A stretch of DNA of 64,000 bases from positions 372,001 through 436,000 of the forward strand of contig CAWUHX010000226.1 of the NCBI GenBank assembly GCA_963922205.1. The letters are read 5' to 3'. Under the pieces are notes generated by a model. That model saw nothing but the letters and a program-made list of their open reading frames with translations, made no database searches and was not told the DNA's origin. The translations under genes were made by a program, and so were the position numbers. Source of the stretch: Romanomermis culicivorax. Lineage: Eukaryota; Nematoda; Enoplea; Mermithida; Mermithidae. This document shows positions 45,431-58,192 of this stretch, piece by piece (position 1 is the first letter of the stretch; each line of letters starts with the position of its first letter).

Positions 45431-46219
45431 GTTTATAACTACGTAGTTTTTTAATGCTTCAAAATGGAGGAATAATATTTTTCAGACAACTTTTACAATA
45501 ATATTTTCCATTCTAAACTTGATACGGGTTGTCCAAAAAAAATCTGTCCTGAGACTTATAATTTAGCAGAAAATCAAAAATATATATAGTCTGTTTTTAA
45601 TAAAATGCTTCAAAATAGAAAGGTCACACGTACTGTCATCAAAATCGTTTACATAGAGCTCTTGCTGTAATATTTTTCACTCGAAAAACAGTTAAAGGTT
45701 AGGTCAGTATGGTTATAAATTGCTGTCCTGTATGATATATTGTTTATCAGCAAACCATGAAAATCTTTTCGCTTTCATTATTCAGAAACATTTCAAGAAA
45801 AATAGACTATAAAATAGTACTTGCTTTCCACCTTCTATAAATTTGAATCATTTCAATAAAAGCGGACTATAGTTTAGATATGCATCCTGAACGTGATTAA
45901 TGGATGCAGTGATCCCTTGAAAGTAAGTTTAACACCGAAAAACTGTATTTCATTCATTTTGAAATGATCGATGCAGCGAGCCCACGAAAGCAAGTTAAGT
46001 GAAGCATTATGAATTTCCAACATTTGCCTCCCCGTTTTCAAGAAAGTATATAACCTTTTTTCTACTTCTTCTACTTTCTACTTTCTTTTTTTGTAGTGTA
46101 GAGCTTTTTGTTTTTTTGGAAATTACGTGTCAAGTCGAAGCTACACGTCGTTGTGCATCGCAATTAGCTTTTTATGTTTTTAAAACCACTCAAATCATGA
46201 GTATTTTGAATATCGAGTT
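45431..46219. other. Intergenic; dispersed-repeat relics
   Basis: 45880-46000 shares AATGATCGATG and CCACGAAAG.AAGTT words with 47635-47720 and 8065-8110. No gene is recognised. Confidence 0.35.
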
Positions 46220-46696
46220 GGGCGGTAAGTTTGTTGGCGGATTAAAGGCCGATTATAGTAATCGGGGATTAAAATAAAAACTCTATAAAAATTTAAAAAA
46301 AAATTGAAACCCTGTAGTAAGTGATTTTATTTAATTTTCTTCAAAATAATTCAATTTCTTTAGAATCAAAATTAGTAGTTTTCTACGTGGATCTTGAAGT
46401 GGCTATCACGAAAAAAATTGATAACGATAAATTCATGATGAAAGCCGATATACTGAAGGAAAAGCTGTACACCTACACTATAGACAGTGTACGTTGTACA
46501 GTTTTCAATCAGCAATTATACTTTTAATACTGGATTACATGATTTTAATCGGCGATTATATTTTTAATCGGCGATTACGTAATCGTCCTTCAATCTGCTG
46601 ACGAACTACCGATTATTTTAATTTGAATCCATTACATACAATCGGGGATTAAACGTAATCCTGGATTATTTTAATCGGCCAACAAACTTACCGCCC
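46220..46696. mobile_element. MITE with near-perfect inverted repeats (GGGCGGTAAG ends)
   Basis: The left end GGGCGGTAAGTTTGTTGGCG and the right end, in complement GGGCGGTAAGTTTGTTGGCC, match over about 27 bases (through GATTAAA) with one change. AATCGGCGATTA-type repeats fill the interior. The near identity of the arms suggests recent movement. Flanks are TT/TTA-like, so the duplication is short and uncertain. The frame at 46321-46527 has no recognised domain. Confidence 0.75.
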
Positions 46697-46959
46697 TTAG
46701 ATTCCATAATCTGCAAACATTACATACAGCCTGCATGGAACGGAACACTGGGAACTTCCGACACTCATAAATCCCATCCGTTAGCAACGTGATTACATGA
46801 TTATGCATGAATTCATTCTTCCCAGCGAACAATATTCATGCAAAACGCACAAATGATAATGTTAGTTGATATAACAACTTATGATGTATAGAACAAGATG
46901 TAACTCATATCTAAGAATTAATCAATGGGTGATACATACAAAGAGATTTCCCATTTTCA

Positions 46960-47032
46960 GCCGCGATAGCTCAGCTGGGAGAGCGTTAGACTGAAGATCT
47001 AAAGGTCGCTGGTTCGATCCCGGCTCGTGGCA
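46960..47032 (+). tRNA. tRNA-Phe (GAA)
   Basis: A complete 73-base cloverleaf. The acceptor GCCGCGA pairs with TCGTGGC (one G-U), the D arm contains TAGCTCAGCTGG, the anticodon loop CTGAAGA carries GAA with T at position 33, and GCTGG/CCGGC closes the TTCGATC loop. The discriminator is A. It closely resembles eukaryotic tRNA-Phe and has no intron. Internal A and B boxes are intact and a T run follows. Confidence 0.97.
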
Positions 47033-47035
47033 GTC

Positions 47036-47040
47036 TTTTT
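47036..47040 (+). terminator. Pol III terminator (T5)
   Basis: Five T residues begin 4 bases after the tRNA-Phe 3' end. Confidence 0.8.
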
Positions 47041-48195
47041 GGGTTTGTGTCTCTATTTCGCACGGAGCTTCACTAACTTGGTTTTTGTCATTTCTTTTCA
47101 AATGAAAAACATTTTCAAATCAAACGACCTTCAATGAAATATATGGAAGTCAAGTTTTCTCATTACGACAGGTATGTGATCACAAAGTACTGTTACGAAA
47201 AATGCATGTTACATTGAGTTTTAAATAAATTAGAAATACAAATCCTTGATCGGTAGAATACGGCATACAGAAAATCTATATCTGAATGATTTTAACAAGA
47301 CGAACGATAAATGGATTTTATTTTTGTACATATTACTCTAAAAAATGTGTACAAAAAAAGCGTTCAAACGTGTAAAATGATCGAAGCCCAAACGGTGAAC
47401 CATTCTTTAAGAACCTTGTGAATTTTAATATCTTCTAGAGGACTTCTAGGTCGACGTGTCGAAGGTCCGGATGTTTATTCTACAAAATAGAAAAAATGAT
47501 AATTTTTAGGGATTTGAAAGTATAAGATTTCTCATCTTCTTAAAACTTCGCTGTTTGATAATGTTCAGCTTCAAATACAAAAAAAAATTTAATGCGTAAA
47601 TTTTTTGAACTGTTTTTCGACTATAATCATTTTGAAATGGTCAATGAGGCGGTACCACGAAAGTAATTTGAACACAGAAAAGTATACTCCATTCATTTGG
47701 AAATGATCGATGGATCGATCAGAATTTCGACAACGAAGCCTCACCACAAATCAGGAAATCACATTCGATAATCTCGAAATGATTGAAAAGAATGATCATC
47801 AAGGAGGCTGTACCATATAAGAAAATATATATTGAATAGTCAACGAGCCTTCCACAATTTTGCATAATTATTTGGCTGCGAAGTCACTGTATCGATCGTT
47901 TCAAAATGAATGGTGTCTCAAGACAAAAAAACACTCGATTACACTTATTGGTGTAAAGTTTTTTCTTCGGTGAGCTGCAAATAGAACAGCTAGAAATTTC
48001 ATTCGATAACCTGGTATGGATGCAGTTTTGTCCGAATCGACAGTGAATAGGTATGACATGTTGTAATGATTTTGGCCTATCACGTTCTCATGAGGATATT
48101 TAGCATTTTTCTACAGTGTAAAGTTTTCCACTGAGTCAAAATTGCGGATCAAACGGATCCTACTTTTTTAGTTTTGGCTGCACCTACCACCTTAC
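47041..48195. other. Intergenic; old dispersed repeat 47635-48145
   Basis: TTCATT.GAAATGATCGATG, CGACAGTGAAT and TTCTACAGTGTAAAGTTTTCCA words also occur at 8050-8335, marking a shared repeat family. No gene is recognised. Confidence 0.4.
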
Positions 48196-48199
48196 ATGG

Positions 48200-48650
48200 A
48201 TTGGTCTACAATCATACATGTGATGGAGCCCCGGATATTTGGGTGGAGGTCGAGCGACTTTTTGGGGACGGAGGGTCAGCGATTGCCCAAAATTTCAGGA
48301 AGGTCCCCGAAGAAGAGCTATCGATTTCCGCACCAAAAAAGTCAGAAAAATGGTACAGAAATAGTAATTTTTGTCTAAAAAACCGTAAAAAATGTATTCA
48401 TGGCGCGAAGCTCCGAGAAAATTGAAAATCAAAAATGACCATTTTTTGTTCAAAAATGATCATTTTTCATCAAAAAATATACATTTTCTAGTATTTTTCC
48501 GACCAAACATATGGGGTCCCTATGACTACCGTAAGGCTAGCCATACGGTTGACAATTTCTGTTGGTGGATCACCCAATGACTAGACTAGCCATATGGCCA
48601 ACGACTTCTGGGGATTTCCTATAGCGCTTCCCCCATTTGCATGTATGGCT
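48200..48650 (+). repeat. Dispersed repeat family B, copy 2
   Basis: Parallels 3210-3690 through GGTCAG, CCAAAAAAGTC.GAAA, AATAGTAAT, ATTCATGGCGCGAAG, GAAAATTGA, TCCGACCAAA and GGTCCCTATGACTACCGT. It ends in a C-rich stretch. It lies just downstream of SLC30A9. Confidence 0.6.
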
Positions 48651-48881
48651 ATAATAGGAAAGAATTATTTCAACATCATAGAGATAGGCATCGTTTCTAC
48701 GTCGAACATCATCTCAGGAATACGCTTTTTCCAAAACTAGGTTGCATGGGCATGCAGCAACACACAATTTTGTAAGTTGGATAAAATTTCAATGAAATCT
48801 GTGCGACAAAAAAGAAAAACTCGATTAGTAAAATAGTTTCAGTCGATATTGAGCGACGACAAAACAAAATTTCAAATCCTT

Positions 48882-51800
48882 CTAATTTACTTTCAAATTT
48901 TGCTCGATTCTATCGATTTCGGCGCCTACTCTATCGACAATTTGTTCCCCGTGAAATTGCATAAATTTCTCCAGATCTTCGGCTTTGTCGAAATTTTTCA
49001 CTTCCTGAAAAATATAGCATTAATTATACAAAAGGCGATTCCGAAAGATTCAAATCTTTATTTAAAACATTTGAGTAGAAAAAATATTATTTTACATACA
49101 AGTAATCAATGAATGTAAAATTTGATACTAGACTTTCTGAGGTTTTCTTAGGGGCATTACTCGACAGCTTAGGCGAGAATATATTGGGTCGTTAAAAAAA
49201 TCGATAGCACCAAGCTTGGCTCTGTTTCATTTCATCAGATGGCCTAACGAGTAATTATCCCTATCTCTTTTTCCGAACATAAATACTTCTACAGTATTAC
49301 ACTCCGAAAAATTGAATTTCGTAGGTACATAATTTTTTGGACTCACTTCAAAAAGTTTTGGAAGATCTTGCGTTTTCAAATAGGCTTTCGTCATATGGAA
49401 TCCATTCAAATCTACTTCGGCTTTGAATCTGGTCTGTTCGCCGCCTAATTCGGTCGTTTTAACATCCTGTACCGACCTAAAATGCGCAAAATACGCATGC
49501 CTGATGATGGACGATAAAATCGATTCCTATTGCAAATAATTTTAGTAACTAAATCTAGGGAATTTCCTTACGAAAGAGAATTTATGATTCATTCACGCGT
49601 GTTATATAATTCTAGTTTATTCAACTGGTGGATGCATTCCGATTTATTCAAAATATTCAGATAAAATTTAACCTCTACCTCACTGCATGTTTCATAAACT
49701 ACACGAGATCAAGGCCTTAAAATAAGTTCCAATAAATAAGATGAATTCTATCTTTTTGAAAAAAATTTCGTCTAGCCTAAGAATTTTGAAACTTTTTAAG
49801 TTAATATCTTCAAACAGAAAATGAGATTCATTATTTAAAACCAGCATTTTCATTACTTCCTAATCATGCACTTTGAAATTTGTTAATATTTCTTGAACGT
49901 GCTCAATTTCTTACCGTACTAAAGGGTCAAGTTCTAATTCTCGAACGATTTCGATAATTTCATCTTGAGGCATCGATCTGAAACGTCACTTTGACATGCC
50001 TTTTAAGATTCAAAACATTCCAACGACGTTGGAAACGTTTGCGTGCATTACTTGCCCACTAGATGCGCCGAATTTGTATAAATAATGAAACTTGCCACGA
50101 CGCCCAATAAGCCGCCGATGGCTATCGAGCCGATGGCGTCCGGCACGTGTGAATTCAATATTTGAGACAGAGCTAAGCTAATGGCGGCTATACTGACGCC
50201 CAAAACTGAAGCACAATCTTCTAATAAAACGACGTTAAGACTCGGCTCGTGGCTATCCCATACTAAAAGTTATTCGAAATATTGATTCGATGAGTTAAAT
50301 TTAAGGAAAAACATTTTTCCAATTGCTAAGACGATTACTTTTCAATTTGTGCCCAACGTAAAATTTTTAAATACATTCAAGATTCTTTATGCATTTCTAA
50401 TGATTATTTTGAGATTTCGACTGAAGCGCTGATAAAGAATCCAATAATTTTTCATTTCGGCTTAACTAAAATGTTCTTATATTCCGACTAGTAATTTATT
50501 TTAGAAATTTCGGCATCAAAAGTTAAGGACTAAAAAAATGGTTTTTGTTCCGATCTCGGTCGTTATGAACAAAAAATTTTTCTTAAAAATCCAAAAAAAT
50601 GAAATTTTACTCACTAAATTCTTTGACAGGCATATGATGTGCTAAAGCTTTCTTTCGTATTTCATCATAGGCAAAAAGTAAAGTCGCTGAAAAGTGGAAG
50701 CAATGATTATTTACTGCTGGTCAAAAACCAGCTTTCAGCTAACCTCCTTCCGATAGGAAAGACGCGCCCAAAAGTACAAAAGACTGAAACAAGAACATTG
50801 GTTACATCATTTAGGAGATTAAGCAACATGAAATATGCAAATGAAAGAAAGAAAAGACGACAGAAGACAAGAAACTAACATTCCTTACGTAGAAATATTC
50901 AAAAAACCACGAATGTTGTGGGGTGAGTAACGACATAACAAGTCTTTCAGTCTTTGAGTTTGGGCTTTAACTCTGAACGCCTTTTGGTATACATTTTTCA
51001 CTCATTTACCAAATCTTAACATTTGGAGGAGAATCTAGTTTATTTTTGTGATAACTCAATTTTTCGAAATCAAGAACAATTTGGGAGCAAAATTTTTGGT
51101 AAGGTCAAAGTGATTGTTCATATTGAAAGGAACTTTGAAAACTTGCAACTACTCACTCACCCAAAACATCGGTTCGATCGCATGCGGTACCATAAGACCG
51201 TGAATACCGTGATAAACTGATAGACCAGTACCTAAGAAAAATATACCAACTCCGGAAATCAGACTGGTCACATGACGTAAATTTGAATATCCGTATCTGC
51301 GAAAAAAACAAATGAACGTTGCATGGGAAGGAGATGCATTAAAGACGAAACTCACGGGTGAACCGGATCGGGCTTTTTGATACTTTGATGAATCCCGATG
51401 GCTAAAACAATCTTAAAAGTAAAACAATGGAGCAGTCAACAGCTAACGACCAATAATTTTCCAGTTGTCTGCAGAAGTTTCATTTATATCCAATTTTTGA
51501 TACATTGAACCTTGTCTCTTCCACCTCATTGATAAAATTGCAATTGAAACCCAAGGAAGACTTCGATGAGAAATCAAAGGTGGTACTAACATAGAAAACG
51601 CTTGGAAATGGAAACCCAACCTAAAATAATTTCAAATTATGGCTGCCAGCGAGTTCTTCTCGTACATGTCGGTCGGATTAAAGTCGAGAAAGTTTGCTTC
51701 GAGCTTATAGATTAGTTCCTGACGATCAGTGAAATAATTTGAACCGGAGAGTTTACCGGATATATAACTCTTTTTAGCAGGCAGAGAGTTTCCTGGTTTT

Positions 51801-53626
51801 CTGCGCTTAGTGTCCAATCTAATTTTTTTATAGGTTATGGATATTAAACATGTATGTACTTGATTTAAAGTATCAGCCAAAGAATGAACACCTTCGGCGA
51901 AAATCGAATGCGAACCGGTATAAAACCACATGCCGAATTTTAAAGCCGTATTGAAAGCGTTGACGCCCACTGCCGACAAAACCACCAAACCCGAACCGTG
52001 CAGGAGCATATGCTTTTGCGCGGCGCGCTCTTTACTTTTAAAATCAGACGACGGGTGCGGAATGTCTTGATACATGCTTTTCGATTGAAGCATCAACGCT
52101 GCTTGGTAGCTAAGGCGTCGCTGCTTAGCTTTGCTGCCGTGGACCTAGACGATAAAATCGTTAAAAAATATACTCCCTAACAATAGAGTATGAAAAACAA
52201 CAGAATAAAATAACTTACTTTACGTGGTTCTAGCTCATTTTTGATAATTTTCAATCAAATATAGTACTTCTTACTCAATACAATGACTGTTCTGTTTGAA
52301 AAATAGGGTGCAGCCAGGAGTCGAACCTGGGTTACCAGCATTCCGGGCTGATGTCCTCACCACTAGACCACCACACCACGAGGTGAACCCAGATTAAGGT
52401 GCTCCCCTAGGCTACGATTTTTTTTTTAGGACACAACTCCAATGCTTGGTGGTCGTGAACCTACGACCTTTTTGGCAAGTAGCAGCATACCTGCTGCTTT
52501 TTGAACTGCCGACCAATGAAGTTGCTAACTTTTTAAAATGAAAATTATATGATTTTATAATTTTCATTTTAAAAATGACTGTTCTAACATAATCTAATTT
52601 TTTCGAATTGAGATTTCAAAAATAAGGAACTTTGCAGCAGAACAAAATGACAACGCTGTAACTTCTATTCAGAAAATGGTTAAACTGAGTGAACTGGACT
52701 ACAAAATCACTTCTACTGGAAGTGTTTCTTGAGGAGTTCGATAGATTTTAAAAAAATCTCCATTATTTCAAACCTGGATAGCTAAACGTTCTACGTCAGC
52801 CTCGGTATACATTATGGTCGGAAGTTCGCCGAAGTAAGCACTCCTACGTTCAAATCTGGGCAACGATTCGAGATGTCGTTCGGTGAGGCAATATTCGTTC
52901 ATCGCGCGTAAAGCAGTGATCAATTTCGAACTTTTGGTCGCATCTAACGAATCACCGCCGGACATTTCTGATAATGAAACGAAAGTTTCTCAATTTCAAT
53001 GTAAAACAAGAAATAATTTTGAACTAAACAATATTTTGCTTCTGAGCTTAATACGTCATAGTCTATCAAAGATAAGGTGAATTTGAAAAATAATCGAAGC
53101 GAAAATATACAATTTTTTAGAATACTTTACACCAAAATTTCATGAATGTTAGTATAAAGAAAATTATCAAACATAAAAAACCTGATATTTTCGACGTTGT
53201 AGGCACAACCTTGATAACTCTTTTTGGCGCTTCAGGTTTTGCAACGCCGGGTTTTTGACTTAGAAATTCGGATCCTTTTATTCCATCGCCGATGGAAACT
53301 TTACTATTATCCATCTTCGGCGTTGATTCTGTAGAAACCGTTTGTTTTTCTTTCGAAGTGGGATTCTTTGTTGGACCTTTCGAGCCCGTAGTAGGCGATC
53401 CGGCAGATGACGACGAAGAAAATTTCGCAATAAAAATGTTGTCATTTGGAAATAATTTACAGGATGATTTACAGGATCGAAATAACGAGACGATATTGCC
53501 TGATAAATGCTGCGAATTTTTGAGCTTGCTGGTCGTTTTAACACAATGATGCCGAACGTCGAAGTAACAAAAATAAGCAAGGTTTTTATAAGTGCAAAGT
53601 AATTTAATATTACGTATCCTACCCAT
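48882..53626 (-). CDS. SLC30A9: Mitochondrial zinc transporter ZnT9
   Basis: Cation-diffusion-facilitator family member known to export zinc from mitochondria. Eleven exons: 53626-53182, 52967-52774, 52144-51860, 51411-51356, 51296-51161, 50783-50744, 50686-50615, 50262-50052, 49977-49915, 49476-49347 and 49004-48882. The sum is 1755 nt, giving 584 residues (human 568). All junctions are GT/AG and phases close. The N terminus is basic and Ser-rich, fitting a mitochondrial presequence. Next comes the HUEL-type conserved region (YCLTERHLESLP...RRSAYF). TM2 has HSLAD (300-304), then HPYGYSNLRHV, SLISGVGIFFLG, LLEDCASVLG (422-430) and the conserved tail FHGEQIVDRVGAEIDRIE. As in other ZnT9 proteins, the second HxxxD metal motif in TM5 is replaced (EDCAS). 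An acceptor-like TTTTTATAG lies 18 bases before the ATG. No breaks. Confidence 0.95.
52307..52377 (-). tRNA. tRNA-like sequence, probably a SINE head or tRNA pseudogene
   Basis: In minus orientation: acceptor GGTGTGG/CTGCACC, A box TGGTCTAGTGGTGAGG, B box GGTTCGACTCC, and full D, anticodon and T stems in 71 bases. The anticodon position reads GGA, nominally Ser, but there is no long variable arm as Ser tRNAs need, and position 33 is C rather than T. The D and T arms look like Glu/Asp/Gly types. A TATTTTT run follows. It lies in intron 2 of SLC30A9 and could be a Pol III-transcribed relic. A more decayed B-box-like sequence lies at 52450-52530. Confidence 0.5.
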
Positions 53627-53650
53627 ATTATGTAACTTTTCGAGCTATAA
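53627..53650 (-). promoter_or_regulatory. Splice-acceptor-like site before the SLC30A9 ATG
   Basis: TTTATTTTTATAG ends 18 bases upstream of the start codon at 53626. See the similar sites in front of SAE1 and the ADAR-like gene. Confidence 0.35.
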
Positions 53651-54111
53651 AAATAAACTAAAAGATCATTAACAGGGTTCATACAAAGTTGGAGAAAAAA
53701 AATTCCCTGTGTTTTCCAGGTTTCCCAGGTTGACAAATGAAATTTTTCTAGGTTGACAAATGAAATTTTTTGGGGTTTTTATAATGATGAAATATACTAT
53801 CCTGAAGAAAAATACTGAATAATAGAAACATGTGTGAGCTAAAGTATCATCAAAAATAGAGTACTAAATCAAAAAATTTATTTCAAATTATTGCGCAACC
53901 TAGCGCCGAAAAATTTTGATTCCAAGGCATTTAAAACGTCAGGAAATTAATTTTTCAGCACATTCTTATGCAGCTACCGATGATCAATCGTGATCTTTTC
54001 ACCATTTGATTGGTGGAAGCGTTAAAACATTTTTCTAACGTTTTCGTATATCAAAAGCCAGTAATTTACCAATAATAATTATTTATGATATATATAAACC
54101 AACGTATAAAA
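53651..54111. other. Intergenic, no gene
   Basis: AT-rich. 53670-53770 holds CAGGGTTCATA.AAAGTTGGAG and doubled TTGACAAATGAAATTTTT, probably transposon relics. Confidence 0.3.
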
Positions 54112-54794
54112 TAGTGTTTTTTTGGCACTAGCACGGTGCAAAAAAATCACCAGAAAAGTTTTGCACGCCAAAAATTTTTTTGTACGCTAAATAAATAGTC
54201 ACATTTTTCCACAAACTTTTCTTCCACAAATAAAGAAGTCAAATTTTTTCCACACATCAGTGTTTTTTCGTCACTGGGCTTTCTGCATAGCGCAGAAAAG
54301 CGAAGAAAAGGTTTCTGCACTGCGGTTTTCTCCTGTTTCTACTGTTTTTTTTCGCTCAAAAATGCTCATAGACGCTTTATTTGTGTATTTTTGATCTTTT
54401 TCAAACCTTCTGCTGTTTTTTAGACTTAATTCATTAAAATTGAGGGAACATTTGAAATTTTAGAGTTTGATTGAAGTTTAATCTATATGCATTGTGGAAC
54501 AAAATTTCCAGCAAACTATATGAGAGCATAATGACTTTGAATTACATGAGAAATCGACGGTTAGGTCCTCTTGACGACAAGTGAGAGCCCAAAAAAGATA
54601 GTAATGTTTCCGGCGCGAAGCGCCGGAAAAATTTTGAGATTTTCACCTATACTAAAATGCAACAAAATGCATCTTTTCTATATGAAAACACCAAATTTTT
54701 TTTCACACTTGAATATTTTTTTGCAAAGTGCAAAAAATCTGAAAAAAAGTTTTGTTCGCGAGAAAGAAGTTCTGCACAGTGCAAAAAAACACTG
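54112..54794. mobile_element. hAT-type MITE, 683 bp
   Basis: Ends (T)AGTGTTTTTTTG and CAAAAAAACACTG, with flanks GTATAAAA (54104-54111) and GTATAAAC (54795-54802), 7 of 8 matching. It shares several hundred bases of interior with 15310-16355 (GCTTTCTGC, CTCAAAAATGCTCATAGA, GAATTACATGAGAAATCGAC). It contains the hairpin CCGGCGCGAAGCGCCGG at 54610-54626. Confidence 0.75.
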
Positions 54795-56440
54795 GTATAA
54801 ACCATAAAAAAGTGTGATAGATATTTTACTTTGGACTCGGATATCGATCGATAATTAATGCGGTGCAGAGCATCGGAAAAAATTTGGATTTTGATATTTT
54901 ACATCGTTGGAAAATGACTATTTTTAATATCTATTTCCTGCCTGAAAAGTCTAATTTTTCAATGAATTCAACATGTTTTCAGTCAGGCAAACTAAAATTC
55001 AAAAATTAGGTAAGCAGCAATGAATTGAATGACTTTTTCAGACAGAAGAACCTCTGCTATTCCCCCACGCTTAATCATTTTCCCAATGCAAAAAGTTATC
55101 TTCACGAAAGTCGAAAATTCTAAAGAACCACAAAATGATTTTGTGGAAATAATCTAGAAAAATCTAGGTTTTAGTCAAATATGTGAAAAAACAATACAAG
55201 GTCAAACATTTATCCATAACATGTTGATGTTTAAAAGCTATAAGCCAGCGTAAGCTAGGCCGACATTTTCCAACCGCACAACAGAAATGATAACAAGAAT
55301 CATAAGTGACTTGAAATCCAGCGCGAAGATCCGAAAAATTTTCGATATGTTTTCTTAAAAACGCATAAGAATGCATCTCCGAACAGGAAACTCACCCAAT
55401 CAAAAGGGTCGTTAGGCTCTAATTTTTATAAGCCATGTTGGCTTGTGCCCCTAAATTTTTAGGAGTCACTCAGAGTTTTTAGAAGCCATGGCTCCTAATT
55501 AACCTAAAAAAACCCTGACCAGACTCGATTTTTTTCGCTCGCAGATATGAATGCTCTATATAGCCGAAAACATTTTGTTGATTAGTCTCCAATTTTCTGG
55601 CATAAATGAGGAGTTTGAATGTTTTCTCGAATATTACCTTTACAATCCAATTGAAACGTTGATTTTGACATAATAATTTAAAGGCTAAATTAAAAGTTGA
55701 AGTTGATAAACTAAAAAAAAACCATCTCAAATACTCGATGATTTTAAGCAATTTCACTTTCAATGTGCATAGTGGAATAAGAAAACTCGCCGCAGCGCGG
55801 CGAAAAAATTTGACGATTATCCTCTACTTTTCAACACAAAATATTTATTTTTCCACAAAATTCATCAATTGTCGAACTCTTGTTTCCAAAAAATAGAACA
55901 ACAATTATTAAAGGAAACTGATGTTAGCTGCTCGATAGATGATAATGCATCGAGGCTACGAAGTTACGTACGTGTACATGTGATGGTAACTGCAGAATTC
56001 ATGCACTTATATTTGAAGAGGAAAATCTATTCATAAAACCAATTTCTATGTGGCGTCGAATATTCAAATCAGATAAGATGATGTCGATAGACAGCGACTT
56101 GCTTTTTCGCCGATTTGCTTTATGCCAAAATAAATCAAAAGAAAATCGGAAAAATGACAAATTTGACGCTTCCACCAATTAGTTAATGAATTTTGATTAT
56201 GATGCGCTTTAGGATAAAAATCAATGAGAGATAACGAAGCTATGTCCACCAGTTATACTCATGTCAGGCAATGATTCGCACAGTAACTAAATTTCCGACT
56301 ACCAAAATTTTTCCGGACTAACCTTGCAGGTCTTCTTTCACGGACGTTTAGTTTCAGGAATTAAAAGCATAAATATATACGCTTGACTACTTTATGATCA
56401 AGATCACCAAGAAAAGTATATATGAAGTCTTATGCCCTTA
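54795..56440. other. No gene recognised; transposon relics
   Basis: 55420-55520 carries TAGGCTC/GGAGTC/GGCTCCTAATT and AAAAAAACCCTG words like the family of 60640-61713. A CGCCGCAGCGCGGCG hairpin is at 55788-55802. No supported coding sequence. Confidence 0.35.
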
Positions 56441-58192
56441 TTACGTGATGTCACAAGTTTTTGAGATTTTTTTTGACGTCTTTTCGTTGGAGTAAAAGGT
56501 TGTTTTTTAGATCGAATGTCAAAATTAAGACACGATTTCTGAGAGGTTCTACTTTCCCTATGATAAGTTGAAAATTAATTATACCTCAAAATTAGAGATT
56601 TTGGGTAGTTTCGTGGGCTAAGTTCCATGGTACCATTTATTTTGCTTGTAAACGAAAATTTGCGCTGCTACAGTATGCCGAAGTTTCAAAATTTATAATT
56701 TTTTTGCATTTTTCAGTGGTCTTGATAGCCAAGCGATATTTCAAGGTCGGATTGATCTTATTCGATGAATTAATATTCATTTTTCAGAGGAGAGAATAAG
56801 CTCTCTTCTGATGTAATATTTACAGTAAATAATTGCATATTACACCTTTCATAAAGTCTAAAGTATCAAAAATGAGCCGTCAAAATTGGAAAAATGTTGT
56901 TTATGGGCACTCCCGAGCACTTTCCCATCAGAAGCCGCAGAATTTTATTTTCTTATATTGTAGCTCATCCATTTTTACTGAATTGGTCAAGTTTTCATCA
57001 AAATTTTCGTATCATTTTGGGAACTGCACTGCTCTGAAGAAGGCATACTTACGAACATGACATAGAAATCATTGTATTTGCCAGGTGGCCCTTGTCTACC
57101 CCTTGTGATATATTTATTACCTATACTGTAGAATTATCAAACATCTAAAACACTATAGTTTGATGTATTAATTGTTTCACAAGCAAACATTTTACACTCT
57201 GCAAGAAAGTTTGAACAGTCAAAAATTGTAAAGCAAAAATGAAGAAAAATCCTGCTTGAAGCTTAGAGGCACCCCCGACCACCTTCATCTACAATGCTGC
57301 GGAATTTTACCTTTTTATTCTTTCGTTCATACATTCCTACAGCAGCTGTGAAAGCAGCATTTCGATTCGAATACCTCTTGAGATGCTACACAGATCCAAA
57401 TAAGGCGAAATCCTGAAAATTGCTCAAAAATCAATATTTTTGAGGCATTTTTGTGTTTTCATGGAGTTGGTTCAGTATTTTGATACTGGAACCAGAAAAT
57501 ATAGTTGCCCACTGGTTGACTGAAAACAAAGCATAGATCCAAAAGGAGCCTAGGGCAAAAATTTGCTGAAAGTGACATCAAAAGTTATGTTCTGCCTGAC
57601 CAGCTTTTTACCATTTTCTTTATGAACTATAAACAACTTATCCTAAGCAAAAAATTGGACCAACGAAAAATATTTTGTCCCAAAATTTTCTAGCCGGATT
57701 GGCCAAAAGTTGTACCAGCTTTTACTCTTTTTCCCTACGGATCTCACCTTCCATAGGAATCATATTTTGTTTAACTGTGATGAATCGATAGATATCAATG
57801 ATTGCACTAGTAGGATGGAAAAGATTTTGGAAATGTTCAAATCTTTCCACAGAAAATGCATCATCTACTTTCATAAATAATCAAAGTATGCTTGAAAAAG
57901 CATAATGTTATATAATAAATAAAATCGCGAATTGGTAGTATTTTTTGAAATGCTGATCAATTATAAGCATTGCAGACGCATAAGCCTTTTGACACACGTA
58001 GGCATCATAAAAATGTTCCAGATTTATATGTCCTTACTATAGACCATGTGATCTTGCACCACAGAACATGTGATCCATGCCACTTATCGACGCAGAAGAC
58101 TGTGAGCTGTTATTCTGAGATTGTCAACTATAGTTCCCCCTAAGACCAACAGTTTTAAGGAAAACCTGTTCATATTTCTTGCCAATGTGTGA

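Noticed and set aside
52307..52377. Functional tRNA-Ser (GGA)
   Set aside because: No long variable arm and no U33.
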